Source: Rhabdothermincola sediminis (lineage in GTDB: Bacteria > Actinomycetota > Acidimicrobiia > Acidimicrobiales > Acidimicrobilacustridaceae). From it: a stretch of DNA of 64,000 nucleotides. Every line of letters starts with the position of its first letter. The first letter of the stretch is position 1. The position numbers and the translations under genes were made by a program. The DNA lies in NCBI RefSeq assembly GCF_014805525.1, contig NZ_JACFSZ010000015.1, positions 1-64,000 of the forward strand, in the 5' to 3' direction. A model generated the notes under the pieces. That model saw nothing but the letters and a program-made list of their open reading frames with translations, was not told where the DNA came from and did not search any database. Shown here piece by piece: positions 26,684 to 35,590 of the stretch.

Positions 26684-26719
26684 AGGGACGCGGCGCCGAG
26701 GCCCGGCGCCGGCCGGCGA

Positions 26720-27361
26720 TCAGCGGGTGGTGGTCGTGGTGGTGAGCTGGTTCTGCAGCTCTTGGACGAAGTCGGGGTTGGCGAGGAGGTACACCAGCCA
26801 GCCGACCGAAACGACCAGCCCGACGATCCCGCAGACCAACCCGGCGGTGGCCAGCCCGGAGCCGCCCAGCAGGCCCCCGCTGGTCGCGATCCTGCGCCGG
26901 GCCGCCACCGAGAGCCCGATCGCCACCGGCCCCAGCACGATCCCTAGGCAGCCCGCCAACCCGCACAGCAGGGAGAAGATGCCCACCACCAGGGCCGCCA
27001 CGGCCATCGGCTCGTTCTGCGGGCGCGTCCACCCGCCAGCGCCGTAGGGCCCCGGGGACCAGGTGGGTGCCCCGGGAGCGCCGTGCGGCGAGGCGGCCGG
27101 CGGCCCCCACGCCCCCGCAGGCGCGGGCGGCGGGCCGGCGGTCGCACCCTGCCCGTAGTCGGGCACCCACTGGCCGGAGCGAGCGGGGCTCGACGGCTGC
27201 GCCCAACCCGGCCGGGTGGGGTCCGCGGCGTCGGGCGTCCCGGCCCCCGGGGCTGACGGCGTCGGGGTCGCGCCTGGCGCCGGAGCGCCGGGGACGTCCT
27301 GGTCAGGTTCGCGATCGGGGTCTCGCGGCCACCAGCTGTCGGGCCGCTCCTGCTCGGTCAT
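26720..27361 (-). CDS. DUF4190-type membrane protein with Pro-rich N-terminus
   Basis: 213 residues. The first 115 are rich in Pro, Gly and Ala and probably disordered and cytoplasmic. Two membrane segments follow (MAVAALVVGIFSLLCGLAGC with GIVLGPVAIGLSVAARRR, then GLATAGLVCGIVGLVVSVGW), as in DUF4190 proteins. The tail ends in a Thr run. The ATG at 27361 starts the protein; upstream open frame is shadow. It lies 13 bases downstream of the MauE-like gene and is probably co-transcribed with it. The role is unknown. Confidence 0.75.
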   Translation of the reverse strand: MTEQERPDSWWPRDPDREPDQDVPGAPAPGATPTPSAPGAGTPDAADPTRPGWAQPSSPARSGQWVPDYGQGATAGPPPAPAGAWGPPAASPHGAPGAPTWSPGPYGAGGWTRPQNEPMAVAALVVGIFSLLCGLAGCLGIVLGPVAIGLSVAARRRIATSGGLLGGSGLATAGLVCGIVGLVVSVGWLVYLLANPDFVQELQNQLTTTTTTR

Positions 27362-27374
27362 GTGACCCGCCAGG

Positions 27375-27890
27375 CTACCGGCGGGGCGGGGTGCGGGTGG
27401 CCGTCCGCTCACCGGCGAGCAGGAGCACCCCGAGCAGCGCCACCGCCGGGACGACCACGACCAGCACCTCGACCCACGACGGCAGGGCGGGACGGGTCGC
27501 GAGCAGCGCCAGCGCCGCGAGGGCCATGAACAGCCCGTTGCGAGCCACGGCCAACCACGACAGCGGCCGGGTGGCCACGTCACCGAAGCAGTTGCAGGGC
27601 GCAGCGACACCGGCCCGCAGGCGCCGGACCAGGAAGGTGGTGAAGAACACCAGCAGCACCAGCGCGATCAAGCCGCCGGCGGCGGGCACCACCAGCAGCA
27701 GCACCACCGTCGCCAGCTCCGGGAGGGGCAGGATCCGCCCGGTAGCGGGTGCGTTCGGCACTCCGAGCGCTTCGAAGGACTCGACCGTGGACTCGGGGTC
27801 GCGCAGCTTGGCCACCGCGGCCAGGGCGAAGAATGCGGCGAGGGTCACCGCCGCCGTGTAGCCGATCCCATCAGGGGTCATCGGCCCCAT
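27375..27890 (-). CDS. MauE/DoxX-like membrane protein
   Basis: 171 residues with four predicted membrane segments. The conserved Cys pair of the MauE family is present in PCNCFGD, between segments two and three. MauE helps mature methylamine dehydrogenase, and many relatives are thought to handle thiol-disulfide exchange together with a thioredoxin-like partner; none is adjacent here. The start may be 27890 or the ATG at 27881. It begins 22 bases after the glutamate synthase stop and may share that transcript. Confidence 0.75.
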   Translation of the reverse strand: MGPMTPDGIGYTAAVTLAAFFALAAVAKLRDPESTVESFEALGVPNAPATGRILPLPELATVVLLLVVPAAGGLIALVLLVFFTTFLVRRLRAGVAAPCNCFGDVATRPLSWLAVARNGLFMALAALALLATRPALPSWVEVLVVVVPAVALLGVLLLAGERTATRTPPRR

Positions 27891-27912
27891 GATTGCAGGG
27901 CCGGCCCGGTGC

Positions 27913-30900
27913 TCAGGCGGTGGCCACCCGGCGGGCCGCGCCGGCGGTGATGCGCTCCACCCGCTCCCGGGGCACGATGTGCCACAGGTGCTCGATCGCC
28001 GACTCCCAGCCGTCGAGCAGGTCCTGACCCCGGAGCGAGCCGGTGAGCGACACGTGGCGCTCCACCAGCCAGCGCAGCTCCTCCACGTCGTCGTGGTCGG
28101 GCCGGAGCACCTCCACCAGGTCCTGGTTGACCCGGGTCATCACCCGCTCGGGCATCGGGTCCCACACGAACGCCTCGCCCCCGGTCATCCCCGCGCCAAG
28201 GTTGTAGCCGATGCGGCCCAGCACCACGACCGTCCCACCGGTCATGTACTCGCAGCAGTGGTCGCCGACCGCCTCGACCACCGCCAGCGCGCCCGAGTTG
28301 CGCACAGCGAACCGCTCGCCCGCGGCCCCCGCCACGAACAGCTCGCCACCCGTCGCGCCGTACAGACAGGTGTTGCCGGCCATGACGGTGGAGGATCCGG
28401 TCTGGCGCCGCTCCACCACCAGCGAGTCGTTGGCCGCGCCGAGCAGGTCGAGCTCCACCCCGTGGGTGAGGAAGGCACCGAAGCTCTGGCCGGCGGTGCC
28501 CTCGAAGCGCACGTGCGCGGTGCCCCGTGGCGGCAGGGAGCCGAACTCGAGGGCGATGGCTCCGGACAGGGCGGTGCCGACGGCCCGGTCCGCGTTGGTG
28601 ATCGGGTAGGAGAGCGACAGCTCGTCGCCGTCCCACACGCCGCGGAACGCGTCCGCCAGCAGGCGGTCGCCGAGCTCTGAGCGGGGATGCTGCAGCGCCA
28701 CCCGCTCCACGAAGCGCCTCGGCTCGTCCGGGTGCTCGGGTGGTGCCAGCACCGGGGTGAGGTCGAACGCGTCAGCCCGGGGATCACCCGTGGTGCGCTG
28801 CCGCAGCAGCTCGACCCGGCCGATCACCTCGTCGAGCGATCGGGCGCCGAGGCGCGCCAGGTGGCGGCGGACGTCCTCCGCGACGAAGAGCAGGTAGGCC
28901 GCGACGCCCTCCGGCGTGCCGCTGAAGTTGGCCCGCAGGTGCGGGCGTTGCGTGGCCACGCCCGGCTTGCAGGTGTCCCGGTGGCAGGCCCGGAGCATGA
29001 TGCACCCCTCGGCGATCATCACCGCGGTGCCGAAGGAGTACTCGTCCGCGCCGAGCAGGGCGGCGATCACCACCTGCCGGCCGGTCTTGAAGCCGCCGTC
29101 GACCCGGACCCGGGCCCGGGAGCGCAGGCCGTTGTCGACCAGGGCCCGCTGGGTGTCCGCCAGGCCGATCTCCCAGGGCATCCCGGCGTGCTTGATGGAT
29201 GAGAGCGGGCTGGCACCGGTGCCCCCGTTCGCGCCGGAGATGTGCACGACGTCGGCCAGCGCCTTCACCACCCCGGCCGCGATGGTCCCCACCCCGTCCT
29301 CGGCCACCAGCTTCACGGAGACTTCCGCCGCGTTCACCTGTTTGAGGTCGTAGATGAGCTGGGCCAGGTCCTCGATGGAGTAGATGTCGTGGTGCGGTGG
29401 CGGTGAGATGAGCCCCACGCCGGGCTGCGTGTAGCGCAGGCGGGCGATCTCCGGGGAGACCTTGTGGCCGGGCAGCTGTCCCCCCTCACCGGGTTTCGAG
29501 CCCTGCGCGATCTTGATCTGCACCTCGTCGGCGAAGGCCAGGTACTCGGGGGTGACCCCGAACCGCCCGGAGGCCACCTGCTTGATGCGGGAGTTCTTGT
29601 CCAGCCGGCCGAGGCCCCGGGTGCGGTAGCGCTCGGGGTCCTCACCGCCCTCCCCGCAGTTCGAGCGGGCGCCGAGCAGGTTCATGGCCTGCGCCAGGGT
29701 CTCGTGCGCCTCCTTGGACAGTGCGCCGTGCGACATGGCCCCGGTCGAGAACCGCCGCACGATCGCGGAGGCCGGCTCGACCTCCTCGAGGGGTACGGGA
29801 TCACCCAGCGGGACCGCCTCCAGCAGGTCGTGCAGCTCGATGGGATCCCGCTCGTCCACCAGCCGGGCGAACTGCTCGTACAGGCCGTCGTCCTCGCCCC
29901 GGATGGCTCGCTGCAGAAGGTGGGCAGCGGCCATGTCGGCCACCATCGGGTCCGCCTCGACGAGGGGCGGGGTCTCCTGCACCAGGGTGAGGTCGTTGAG
30001 GGCCTGCACGACCTCCTTGGAGTGGGCGTGGGGCTCGCCGCCCTTGCGGACCCGGAAGAACCCGGGGGAGTCCAGCTCCACCTGCTCCGTGCCGTAGGCC
30101 TTGGCGTGCAGGGCCAGCACGTCACGTCCCAGCTCTTCCCACCCGATGCCGCCCACGATCGAGGGCGTGCCCCGGAAGCACACCTCCACCACCTCCGGGC
30201 CGAGTCCGAGCACCTCGAAGATCTGCGCGCCCCGGTAGGAGTCGACGGTGCTGATCCCCATCTTGGAGAGGATCTTCAGCACCCCGGCCTCCAGGGCTGC
30301 CCGCAGGCGGTCCTGGGCCTCGGAGCCGACCAGGGACTCGCTGTCGTCCGCGTCGGCCTCGGCGGCCACGGTGGCCAGTGCCAGGCGCGGGCAGACCGCG
30401 TCCGCGCCGTAGCCGATCAGCGCCGCCACCGCGTGCACGTCGCGGGCGTCGTCCGCGATCACCACGATGCTGGTGTCGGCTCGGCGGCGCTCCTCGACCA
30501 GGCGGTGCTGCACCGCTCCGCAGGCCAGCAGGGAGGGGATCGGCGCCCGCTCGGGACCGACGCGGTCCTGGTCGATGATGAGGATCCCCGCTCCGTCGGC
30601 GACCGCCCGGGCCGCCCGGTCGGCGAGCCCCCGCACACCGGCCTCCAAGCCGGCCGGGCCGTCGGCGGCGGCGAAGGTGGCGTCGAGCACCGCGGTGGTG
30701 AACGGGTTGCGCTCGGGGTCGTGCAGCCAGTCGATGGCCGAGGGGAACAGGAAGAACGAGTCGAGCGCGAGCAACCGGGCACGCTCGGGGCGCTCCTCGA
30801 GCAGCGGCCCCCGGGGTCCGAGCAGGGCCCGCAGGCTCATGACCAACCGTTCCCGGAGGGGATCGATGGGCGGGTTGGTCACCTGCGCGAAACGCTGCCG

Positions 30901-32346
30901 CAGGAAGTGGTGCACCGGCCGGGGCCGGCCGGCGATGGGGGGCAGCGGCGAGTCGTCGCCCATGGCGAAGGTCGGCTCGTGCCCTTCATGGGCCATGGGC
31001 TTGAGCACCATGGCCAGCTCTTCCTTGTTGTAGCCGTGGGCGGCCTGGCGGCGGAGCAGGTCGGGTAGCGGGTCCACCATCGGAGCGCCCGCCCGGACCC
31101 GCCGGAACCCCTCCGCCGCCCACTGCGCGTACGGCGCGTTGCGTGCCAGGACGTGCTTGAGGGCGTGGTTGCGCACCACCCCGTGCTCGGGGGTCACGAA
31201 CAGCATGTGTCCCGGCCCCAGCCGGCCGCGCTCCACGCTGCCTCGCCCGCTCAGGTCGACCGCTCCGACCTCCGAGGCGCACACCACCAGCCCGTCCTCG
31301 CAGATCTCGTAGCGCAGCGGCCGCAAGCCGTTGCGGTCGAGCAGTGCCCCGACGCCTTCGCCGTCGGTGAAGATCACCCCCGCGGGCCCGTCCCAGGGCT
31401 CCATCAGCGCGGAGTGGTACTCGTAGAAGCCGCGCACCTCGGGGTCGAGGTCCCGGGTCTCCTCCCACGCCTCGGGCACCAGCATGGCCATGGCATGGCA
31501 GATGTGGCGGCCACCCCGCAGGAGCAACTCGGCGGCCTCGTCGAGCTTGGCGGAGTCCGAGCCCCGCGGGTCCAGCACGGGGACGAACAGCTCCTCGTCA
31601 CCCAGCCCCGCCCGGTCCGTGCCGAGCCGCCCCCGGCCACGCATCCGCATCTCGTTGCCCTGGAGGGTGTTGATCTCGCCGTTGTGGCAGAGCAGGCGGA
31701 ACGGCTGGGCCCGCTCCCAGGTGGGAAGGGTGTTGGTGGAGAACCGCTGGTGGAACACGACGAACGGCGAGGCGTACCGCTCGTCGTGAAGGTCCAGGTA
31801 GAAGTCGGCCAGGTGGTCCGCGGCGACCAGGCCCTTGTAGACGATCGTGCGGAACGAGCACGACACGACGTACGCGTCGGCGACGGTACGCTCGATCCGG
31901 CGCCGGAAGCGGTAGGCCTGGCGTTCGAGGTCTCCGGGGTCTTCGCCTGTTCCGCCAGCCGGGCCGTCCTGGGGGGCGCGCTCGACGATCGCGTGGAGGA
32001 TCTCGGGCCGGGTGGCTCGGGCCATGGCGCCGAGCACCGAGTCGTCGGTTGGCGGGGTCCGCCAGTCGACGACCACCAGGCCTTCGTCGCGTGCCGCCTG
32101 CTCGACCGCCCGCTGCGGCAGCTCACCGCGGCAGAACAGCACCAGCACCCCTCGGCCCTCGCCGAACAGGGCCGGGGGGATGGCGGTGAGCACCCCGGTA
32201 CCGTCCGAGGTGAGCGCGTCGGCGGCGACCGCGCCCCGGTGCTTCACGTGGGCCAGGCCCGACAGGCCGGCCTCGACGATCGATCGGTCGGTTCGCCCTG
32301 CGGCATCGGCTACGAAGCCGATGCCGCAGGCATCGAGCTCTCGCAT
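27913..32346 (-). CDS. gltB: Glutamate synthase large (alpha) subunit
   Basis: 1,477 residues, full length. It transfers the amide of glutamine to 2-oxoglutarate. Domains in order: N-terminal glutaminase with Cys7 in MRELDACGIGF (a six-residue propeptide would expose it), central domain, FMN-binding synthase domain with SGANGGTGASPLSSIKHAG and the 3Fe-4S region CIMLRACHRDTCKPGV, and a C-terminal GXGXG beta-helix (GGTVVVLGRIGYNLGAGMTG). The ATG at 32346 fits the family; the open frame to 32565 does not. No gltD (small subunit) is adjacent in the window, so it must lie elsewhere or electrons come from ferredoxin. A 160-nt leader is possible, from TACAGT at 32516-32521. Confidence 0.95.
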   Translation of the reverse strand: MRELDACGIGFVADAAGRTDRSIVEAGLSGLAHVKHRGAVAADALTSDGTGVLTAIPPALFGEGRGVLVLFCRGELPQRAVEQAARDEGLVVVDWRTPPTDDSVLGAMARATRPEILHAIVERAPQDGPAGGTGEDPGDLERQAYRFRRRIERTVADAYVVSCSFRTIVYKGLVAADHLADFYLDLHDERYASPFVVFHQRFSTNTLPTWERAQPFRLLCHNGEINTLQGNEMRMRGRGRLGTDRAGLGDEELFVPVLDPRGSDSAKLDEAAELLLRGGRHICHAMAMLVPEAWEETRDLDPEVRGFYEYHSALMEPWDGPAGVIFTDGEGVGALLDRNGLRPLRYEICEDGLVVCASEVGAVDLSGRGSVERGRLGPGHMLFVTPEHGVVRNHALKHVLARNAPYAQWAAEGFRRVRAGAPMVDPLPDLLRRQAAHGYNKEELAMVLKPMAHEGHEPTFAMGDDSPLPPIAGRPRPVHHFLRQRFAQVTNPPIDPLRERLVMSLRALLGPRGPLLEERPERARLLALDSFFLFPSAIDWLHDPERNPFTTAVLDATFAAADGPAGLEAGVRGLADRAARAVADGAGILIIDQDRVGPERAPIPSLLACGAVQHRLVEERRRADTSIVVIADDARDVHAVAALIGYGADAVCPRLALATVAAEADADDSESLVGSEAQDRLRAALEAGVLKILSKMGISTVDSYRGAQIFEVLGLGPEVVEVCFRGTPSIVGGIGWEELGRDVLALHAKAYGTEQVELDSPGFFRVRKGGEPHAHSKEVVQALNDLTLVQETPPLVEADPMVADMAAAHLLQRAIRGEDDGLYEQFARLVDERDPIELHDLLEAVPLGDPVPLEEVEPASAIVRRFSTGAMSHGALSKEAHETLAQAMNLLGARSNCGEGGEDPERYRTRGLGRLDKNSRIKQVASGRFGVTPEYLAFADEVQIKIAQGSKPGEGGQLPGHKVSPEIARLRYTQPGVGLISPPPHHDIYSIEDLAQLIYDLKQVNAAEVSVKLVAEDGVGTIAAGVVKALADVVHISGANGGTGASPLSSIKHAGMPWEIGLADTQRALVDNGLRSRARVRVDGGFKTGRQVVIAALLGADEYSFGTAVMIAEGCIMLRACHRDTCKPGVATQRPHLRANFSGTPEGVAAYLLFVAEDVRRHLARLGARSLDEVIGRVELLRQRTTGDPRADAFDLTPVLAPPEHPDEPRRFVERVALQHPRSELGDRLLADAFRGVWDGDELSLSYPITNADRAVGTALSGAIALEFGSLPPRGTAHVRFEGTAGQSFGAFLTHGVELDLLGAANDSLVVERRQTGSSTVMAGNTCLYGATGGELFVAGAAGERFAVRNSGALAVVEAVGDHCCEYMTGGTVVVLGRIGYNLGAGMTGGEAFVWDPMPERVMTRVNQDLVEVLRPDHDDVEELRWLVERHVSLTGSLRGQDLLDGWESAIEHLWHIVPRERVERITAGAARRVATA

Positions 32347-32611
32347 GGGTTCACGTCCTTCGCGCGCGACCAGTGGGAGTGTGCGTGCCGGACGATCGGG
32401 GGTGCGTCCGTCGCAGCTGCGTCGGCGTCTATGCCGGTCTGGCTGCGGTGCCATGCCTCGCTGCACTGGCGGAACGCGGCGCCGTTGCCCGTGAGCCCCG
32501 ATGGTGGCCCGCTCGACTGTACCCCTCTCCCCGCCAGGTCGTCGCTCGGCTTTCCGGCTCATCACCTCGGCGTGGACCCCCGGCTATCGTTGGCGCGGGA
32601 GGGGGAGTTCC
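32347..32611. other. Divergent intergenic region, gltB / small lipoprotein
   Basis: 265 bases without a gene. A leftward -10-like TACAGT (reverse strand of 32516-32521) would leave a gltB leader of about 160 nt. A rightward TATCGT (32585-32590) and a GGGAGGGGG ribosome-binding site serve the lipoprotein. I looked for a glutamine riboswitch in the gltB leader and did not find a convincing match. Confidence 0.4.
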
Positions 32612-32902
32612 ATGGCACAGATGTCCCGGTTCCGCACATGCGCGGTGCTCGTCGCCGTCGGGCTGTCGGCCGGGTGCGGGTCGTCGTCGACGAGCGGGCC
32701 GAACCGCAGCGAGATCATCCAGGAGCTGCAGGACGCGGGGCTGAGCAAGCCGCTCGCGGAGTGCGTCTACGACGAGGCGAACGACCGGCTGGACTTCGGG
32801 AAGCTCGAGCGGGAGGGACCCGACAGCTTCCAGGGTGACGAGCAGCAGGTCTTCGCCGAGGTGGCTGCCAAGTGTCTCAGCGCCACCGCCTCCGGTAGCT
32901 GA
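32612..32902 (+). CDS. Small predicted lipoprotein
   Basis: 96 residues. A short signal sequence with lipobox is clear (CAVLVAVGLSAGCGSSS, Cys at about 22). The mature part is acidic and helical, with two further Cys (AECVYDEANDRLDFGKL and AAKCLSAT), which may form a disulfide outside the cell. I do not recognise a named family. GGGAGGGGG lies 5-10 bases before the ATG. It is divergent from gltB and convergent with a PlsC gene. Confidence 0.75.
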   Translation: MAQMSRFRTCAVLVAVGLSAGCGSSSTSGPNRSEIIQELQDAGLSKPLAECVYDEANDRLDFGKLEREGPDSFQGDEQQVFAEVAAKCLSATASGS

Positions 32903-32970
32903 TCGATCGGCTCCGGTGGGCTGATCTCCGTCGTCGGCCAGCGGGCAGCCCTCGCCACGGCCGTGCTCGT

Positions 32971-33993
32971 TCAGCCCAGGTCGGGCCAGGCCGGGCGGCG
33001 GCGCTGCTTGGGGCCGCGCTCGCCGAGGGCCCACGCCCTCCGCCACGCGCCCACCCCAGGGCCTTGCAGCGACGGGGTGGCTCCGGCGTGCGCCCGGCGG
33101 CGGGCCTGCCACCAGTCGGTGGTGGCCTCGTCGGCCAGCTCGGCCACCGTGCGCTCGATGCGGGTCGCGAAGGCTCGGGAGTCCTCCTCCTCGTCGGGCC
33201 GCAGCGGCCACCCGAAGGTCACCGTGGTGGGGGAGGGTCGGGGGATGGACGAGCCCTTGCGGAGGATGCGCCCGGTGCCCTCGACGTGCACCGGCACCAC
33301 CGGCACCTCACAGCGCAGCGACAGGTACGCGGCCCCGCCGCGGAACGGCTGGCCCCACCCGTCGGGGCTGCGGCCGCCCTCGGGGAAGATGAGCATGCTC
33401 CACCCGTGGTTGATGAGCTCGGCGGCTTGCTGGGCCGAGGTGCGGCTGACCTTGGTGCGCTCGATGGGGATGGCGCCGATGACCAGCGCGGAGAGCGCGC
33501 TGGTGACCCGGTTGCCGAAGAAGTAGTCGGCCGCAGCGCCGATGAACAGGTGATGCCGCCATGGCTCGGGGATCACCGACAGCAGCAGCGGGGTGTCGAC
33601 GTGGCTGTGGTGGTTGGCCGCGAACACCACCGGGCCCTCGAGCGAGCTGAGCCGGTCCACGCCCCGCACCTGTGGCCGGGCGAGAGCTTCCATCGCCGGG
33701 CGCACCACGCCCTCGACGAGCAGCACCCGCGCCGCCCGAGCCGGGTAGGAGCGGGCCCACTCGGTGTCGTAGTTGGCGCCGACCTTGCTTTCGCGCCTCG
33801 GCGGCTCGATGCCCACCGGCACGCTCGCCGGGGCGAGGGGGAACGGGAGCTTGCGCACCAGCGCGGAGGCGCTCGGCCGGGCCAGGCGGGCTACCGCGCG
33901 GGCATTGACCGGTAGCCGCTCGGCGAGCTTGCCCCTGCTGACCGGCATCGACCTCGGCCCCCTGACCGGGCGCGACCGCTCGGCGCTCGCCAT
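32971..33993 (-). CDS. 1-acyl-sn-glycerol-3-phosphate acyltransferase-like (PlsC) protein
   Basis: 340 residues. The acyltransferase core lies at about 95-300, with the catalytic HX4D in NHHSHVD (His128, Asp133) and the EGGRS/PEGGRSPDGW block that binds the acceptor phosphate. The first 75 residues are basic and not conserved, and there is no clear membrane anchor. It is the last gene of the reductase operon; a single base separates the LarA-like stop from this ATG. It probably transfers an acyl group to a lysophospholipid or a product of the operon; the acceptor is not known. Confidence 0.88.
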   Translation of the reverse strand: MASAERSRPVRGPRSMPVSRGKLAERLPVNARAVARLARPSASALVRKLPFPLAPASVPVGIEPPRRESKVGANYDTEWARSYPARAARVLLVEGVVRPAMEALARPQVRGVDRLSSLEGPVVFAANHHSHVDTPLLLSVIPEPWRHHLFIGAAADYFFGNRVTSALSALVIGAIPIERTKVSRTSAQQAAELINHGWSMLIFPEGGRSPDGWGQPFRGGAAYLSLRCEVPVVPVHVEGTGRILRKGSSIPRPSPTTVTFGWPLRPDEEEDSRAFATRIERTVAELADEATTDWWQARRRAHAGATPSLQGPGVGAWRRAWALGERGPKQRRRPAWPDLG

Positions 33994-33994
33994 G

Positions 33995-35590
33995 TCAGCT
34001 CACGTCCGCCATCAGGATCGGCGGGTTGTGGACGTGGGTGATGGTGGCGTCGCGGCCCACCACGTCGCTCGCCATCTCCAGCGCGTCCTGCATCGTCGAC
34101 GCGGGGCGGAAGCCGAGCCGGTGCACCGCCCTCGGGTCGCCCCCGACCACGATCACCTGCCCCAGGTGTGCCAGCGCGTGGCTTCCCCAGTACCACATGT
34201 AGAACGGGTGCACCCCGTGGTAGGCGTACGACGTGCGGTACAGGTGTCGGTACCACTCGTCTTCCGCGTACTGCTTCTCGTAGCGGGACTCGATCTCCAC
34301 CGGGTCGGTGGTCTCGGCCAGCACCTGCTCGAAGAAGTCGATGTAGCTCGGGTGGTGCACCGGGTGGAACTCCCACGGCGTCGGGTGACTCATGATGAGC
34401 ACGCCGCCCTCGCGCACCAGCGGCCGCCCCCGGTAGAGGTTGAAGAAGTACCCGAGCCCCAGGCACATGACCAGGATGGGGTTCATGATCGAGTTCACGT
34501 TGTAGGGGCAGATGTAGGGCAGGCCCATGGTGAGGATGTCGGTCTGGCCCTCGACCGCCACCAGGTGCTGCCGGTACACGTTCTCGGTGGTGACCTGGTG
34601 CACCGCTTCGACCTCGCCCGCCTGCACGGAGGTCATGGCGTGCGGAGCCTTCCAGGAGTGGAAGATCTGGCGCCGGGTCCTCGCCGGTAGCCGCTCGAGG
34701 CTCTTCTGCATCGCCAGGAACGTGAAGCGGTCGCGGGCGTTCCACTCCCACTCCCGCTTCTGCAGCACGCTCATCGGCCCCTCGGTGCCGAACACGTCGT
34801 TGTTGATCGTCGTCTCGATCTGGAAGATCTTCACTCCTGCATCGCGCAGCACCTTGCCCATCCGCCAGTTCGACGAGTGCAGCTCGCTGCGATGCTGATC
34901 CATGAAGGAGCGGCTGTGCCGGAGAGTCCGGACGTTGTGGTGGTGGCGCAGGCTGCGGTAGCTGGCGAGACCGGTGGCGGTGCTCTTCCAGCCGCCGTCC
35001 ATCGAGACGATGTTGATGTTGACGTACACCAGCAGGTCGCTCTCCGCTGCCCGCTTGTTGATCTCGACCTCTTCACCCTTGTCGGTGGTGCCCAGGTAGG
35101 CGAGGTTGTCGGGGTCCTCCGCGTCGTGGTTGGTGAGCAGGCCGTGCGGGGCGAACGCGTCGTAGACCCGGTCACCGACCGCGTGGCGCAGCTCGGCTTC
35201 GGTCATGCGGCGGTGCAGCGCCAGCGCCGCGATGAGCGCCACGTCGTCGACCCCGGCGGCCGCGGCCATGTCGAGGACCTGCTCGATGATCCGCTGGCGG
35301 ATGTCGGGGCGGCGCATCGGCGGCAGCGGCAGCGAGACGTCGTCGAAGGCGATGGTGAGCTTCATCCCCGGCCTGAGCAGCGCGGGGAGGGGAGGCGAGT
35401 CGCCGAGCGGGTTGAGCAGCGCGTGGCGGATGGCCGCGTCAGGGTGTTCGATCGGCTCCAGCGGCTCGGCCGGGTAGATGACCCGAGTCCGCCCCGGTGG
35501 GAGCTTCTCGAGGCGGAACCCCTCACCGTGGTGGAACAGGATCGGCGGGGTGTTGCGGTCGACCTCGAGGACGAAGCCAGGTCTGGTCAT
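33995..35590 (-). CDS. LarA-like (DUF2088, lactate racemase superfamily) protein
   Basis: 531 residues, longer than the 420-430 of LarA itself. The N-terminal domain carries FDDVSLPLPPMRRPDIRQ where LarA has its substrate-binding Asp/Arg block, and ALHRRMTEAELRHAVG (His126) matches the LarA HRxMTxxE motif. The pincer-cofactor Lys region reads VNINIVSMDGGWKS (Lys202), keeping GGxK but with Asn in place of the usual His before it. LarA uses a nickel-pincer nucleotide to move hydride in alpha-hydroxy acids; no larB, larC or larE is in the window. ATGA overlap with the upstream dehydrogenase gene and a 1-base gap to PlsC tie it to lipid genes. A 2-hydroxy lipid substrate is my inference. Confidence 0.78.
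   Translation of the reverse strand: MTRPGFVLEVDRNTPPILFHHGEGFRLEKLPPGRTRVIYPAEPLEPIEHPDAAIRHALLNPLGDSPPLPALLRPGMKLTIAFDDVSLPLPPMRRPDIRQRIIEQVLDMAAAAGVDDVALIAALALHRRMTEAELRHAVGDRVYDAFAPHGLLTNHDAEDPDNLAYLGTTDKGEEVEINKRAAESDLLVYVNINIVSMDGGWKSTATGLASYRSLRHHHNVRTLRHSRSFMDQHRSELHSSNWRMGKVLRDAGVKIFQIETTINNDVFGTEGPMSVLQKREWEWNARDRFTFLAMQKSLERLPARTRRQIFHSWKAPHAMTSVQAGEVEAVHQVTTENVYRQHLVAVEGQTDILTMGLPYICPYNVNSIMNPILVMCLGLGYFFNLYRGRPLVREGGVLIMSHPTPWEFHPVHHPSYIDFFEQVLAETTDPVEIESRYEKQYAEDEWYRHLYRTSYAYHGVHPFYMWYWGSHALAHLGQVIVVGGDPRAVHRLGFRPASTMQDALEMASDVVGRDATITHVHNPPILMADVS

Noticed and set aside
32347-32509. Glutamine riboswitch before gltB
   Set aside because: The leader is long enough, but I could not find the conserved glnA-motif sequence; a covariance search would settle it.
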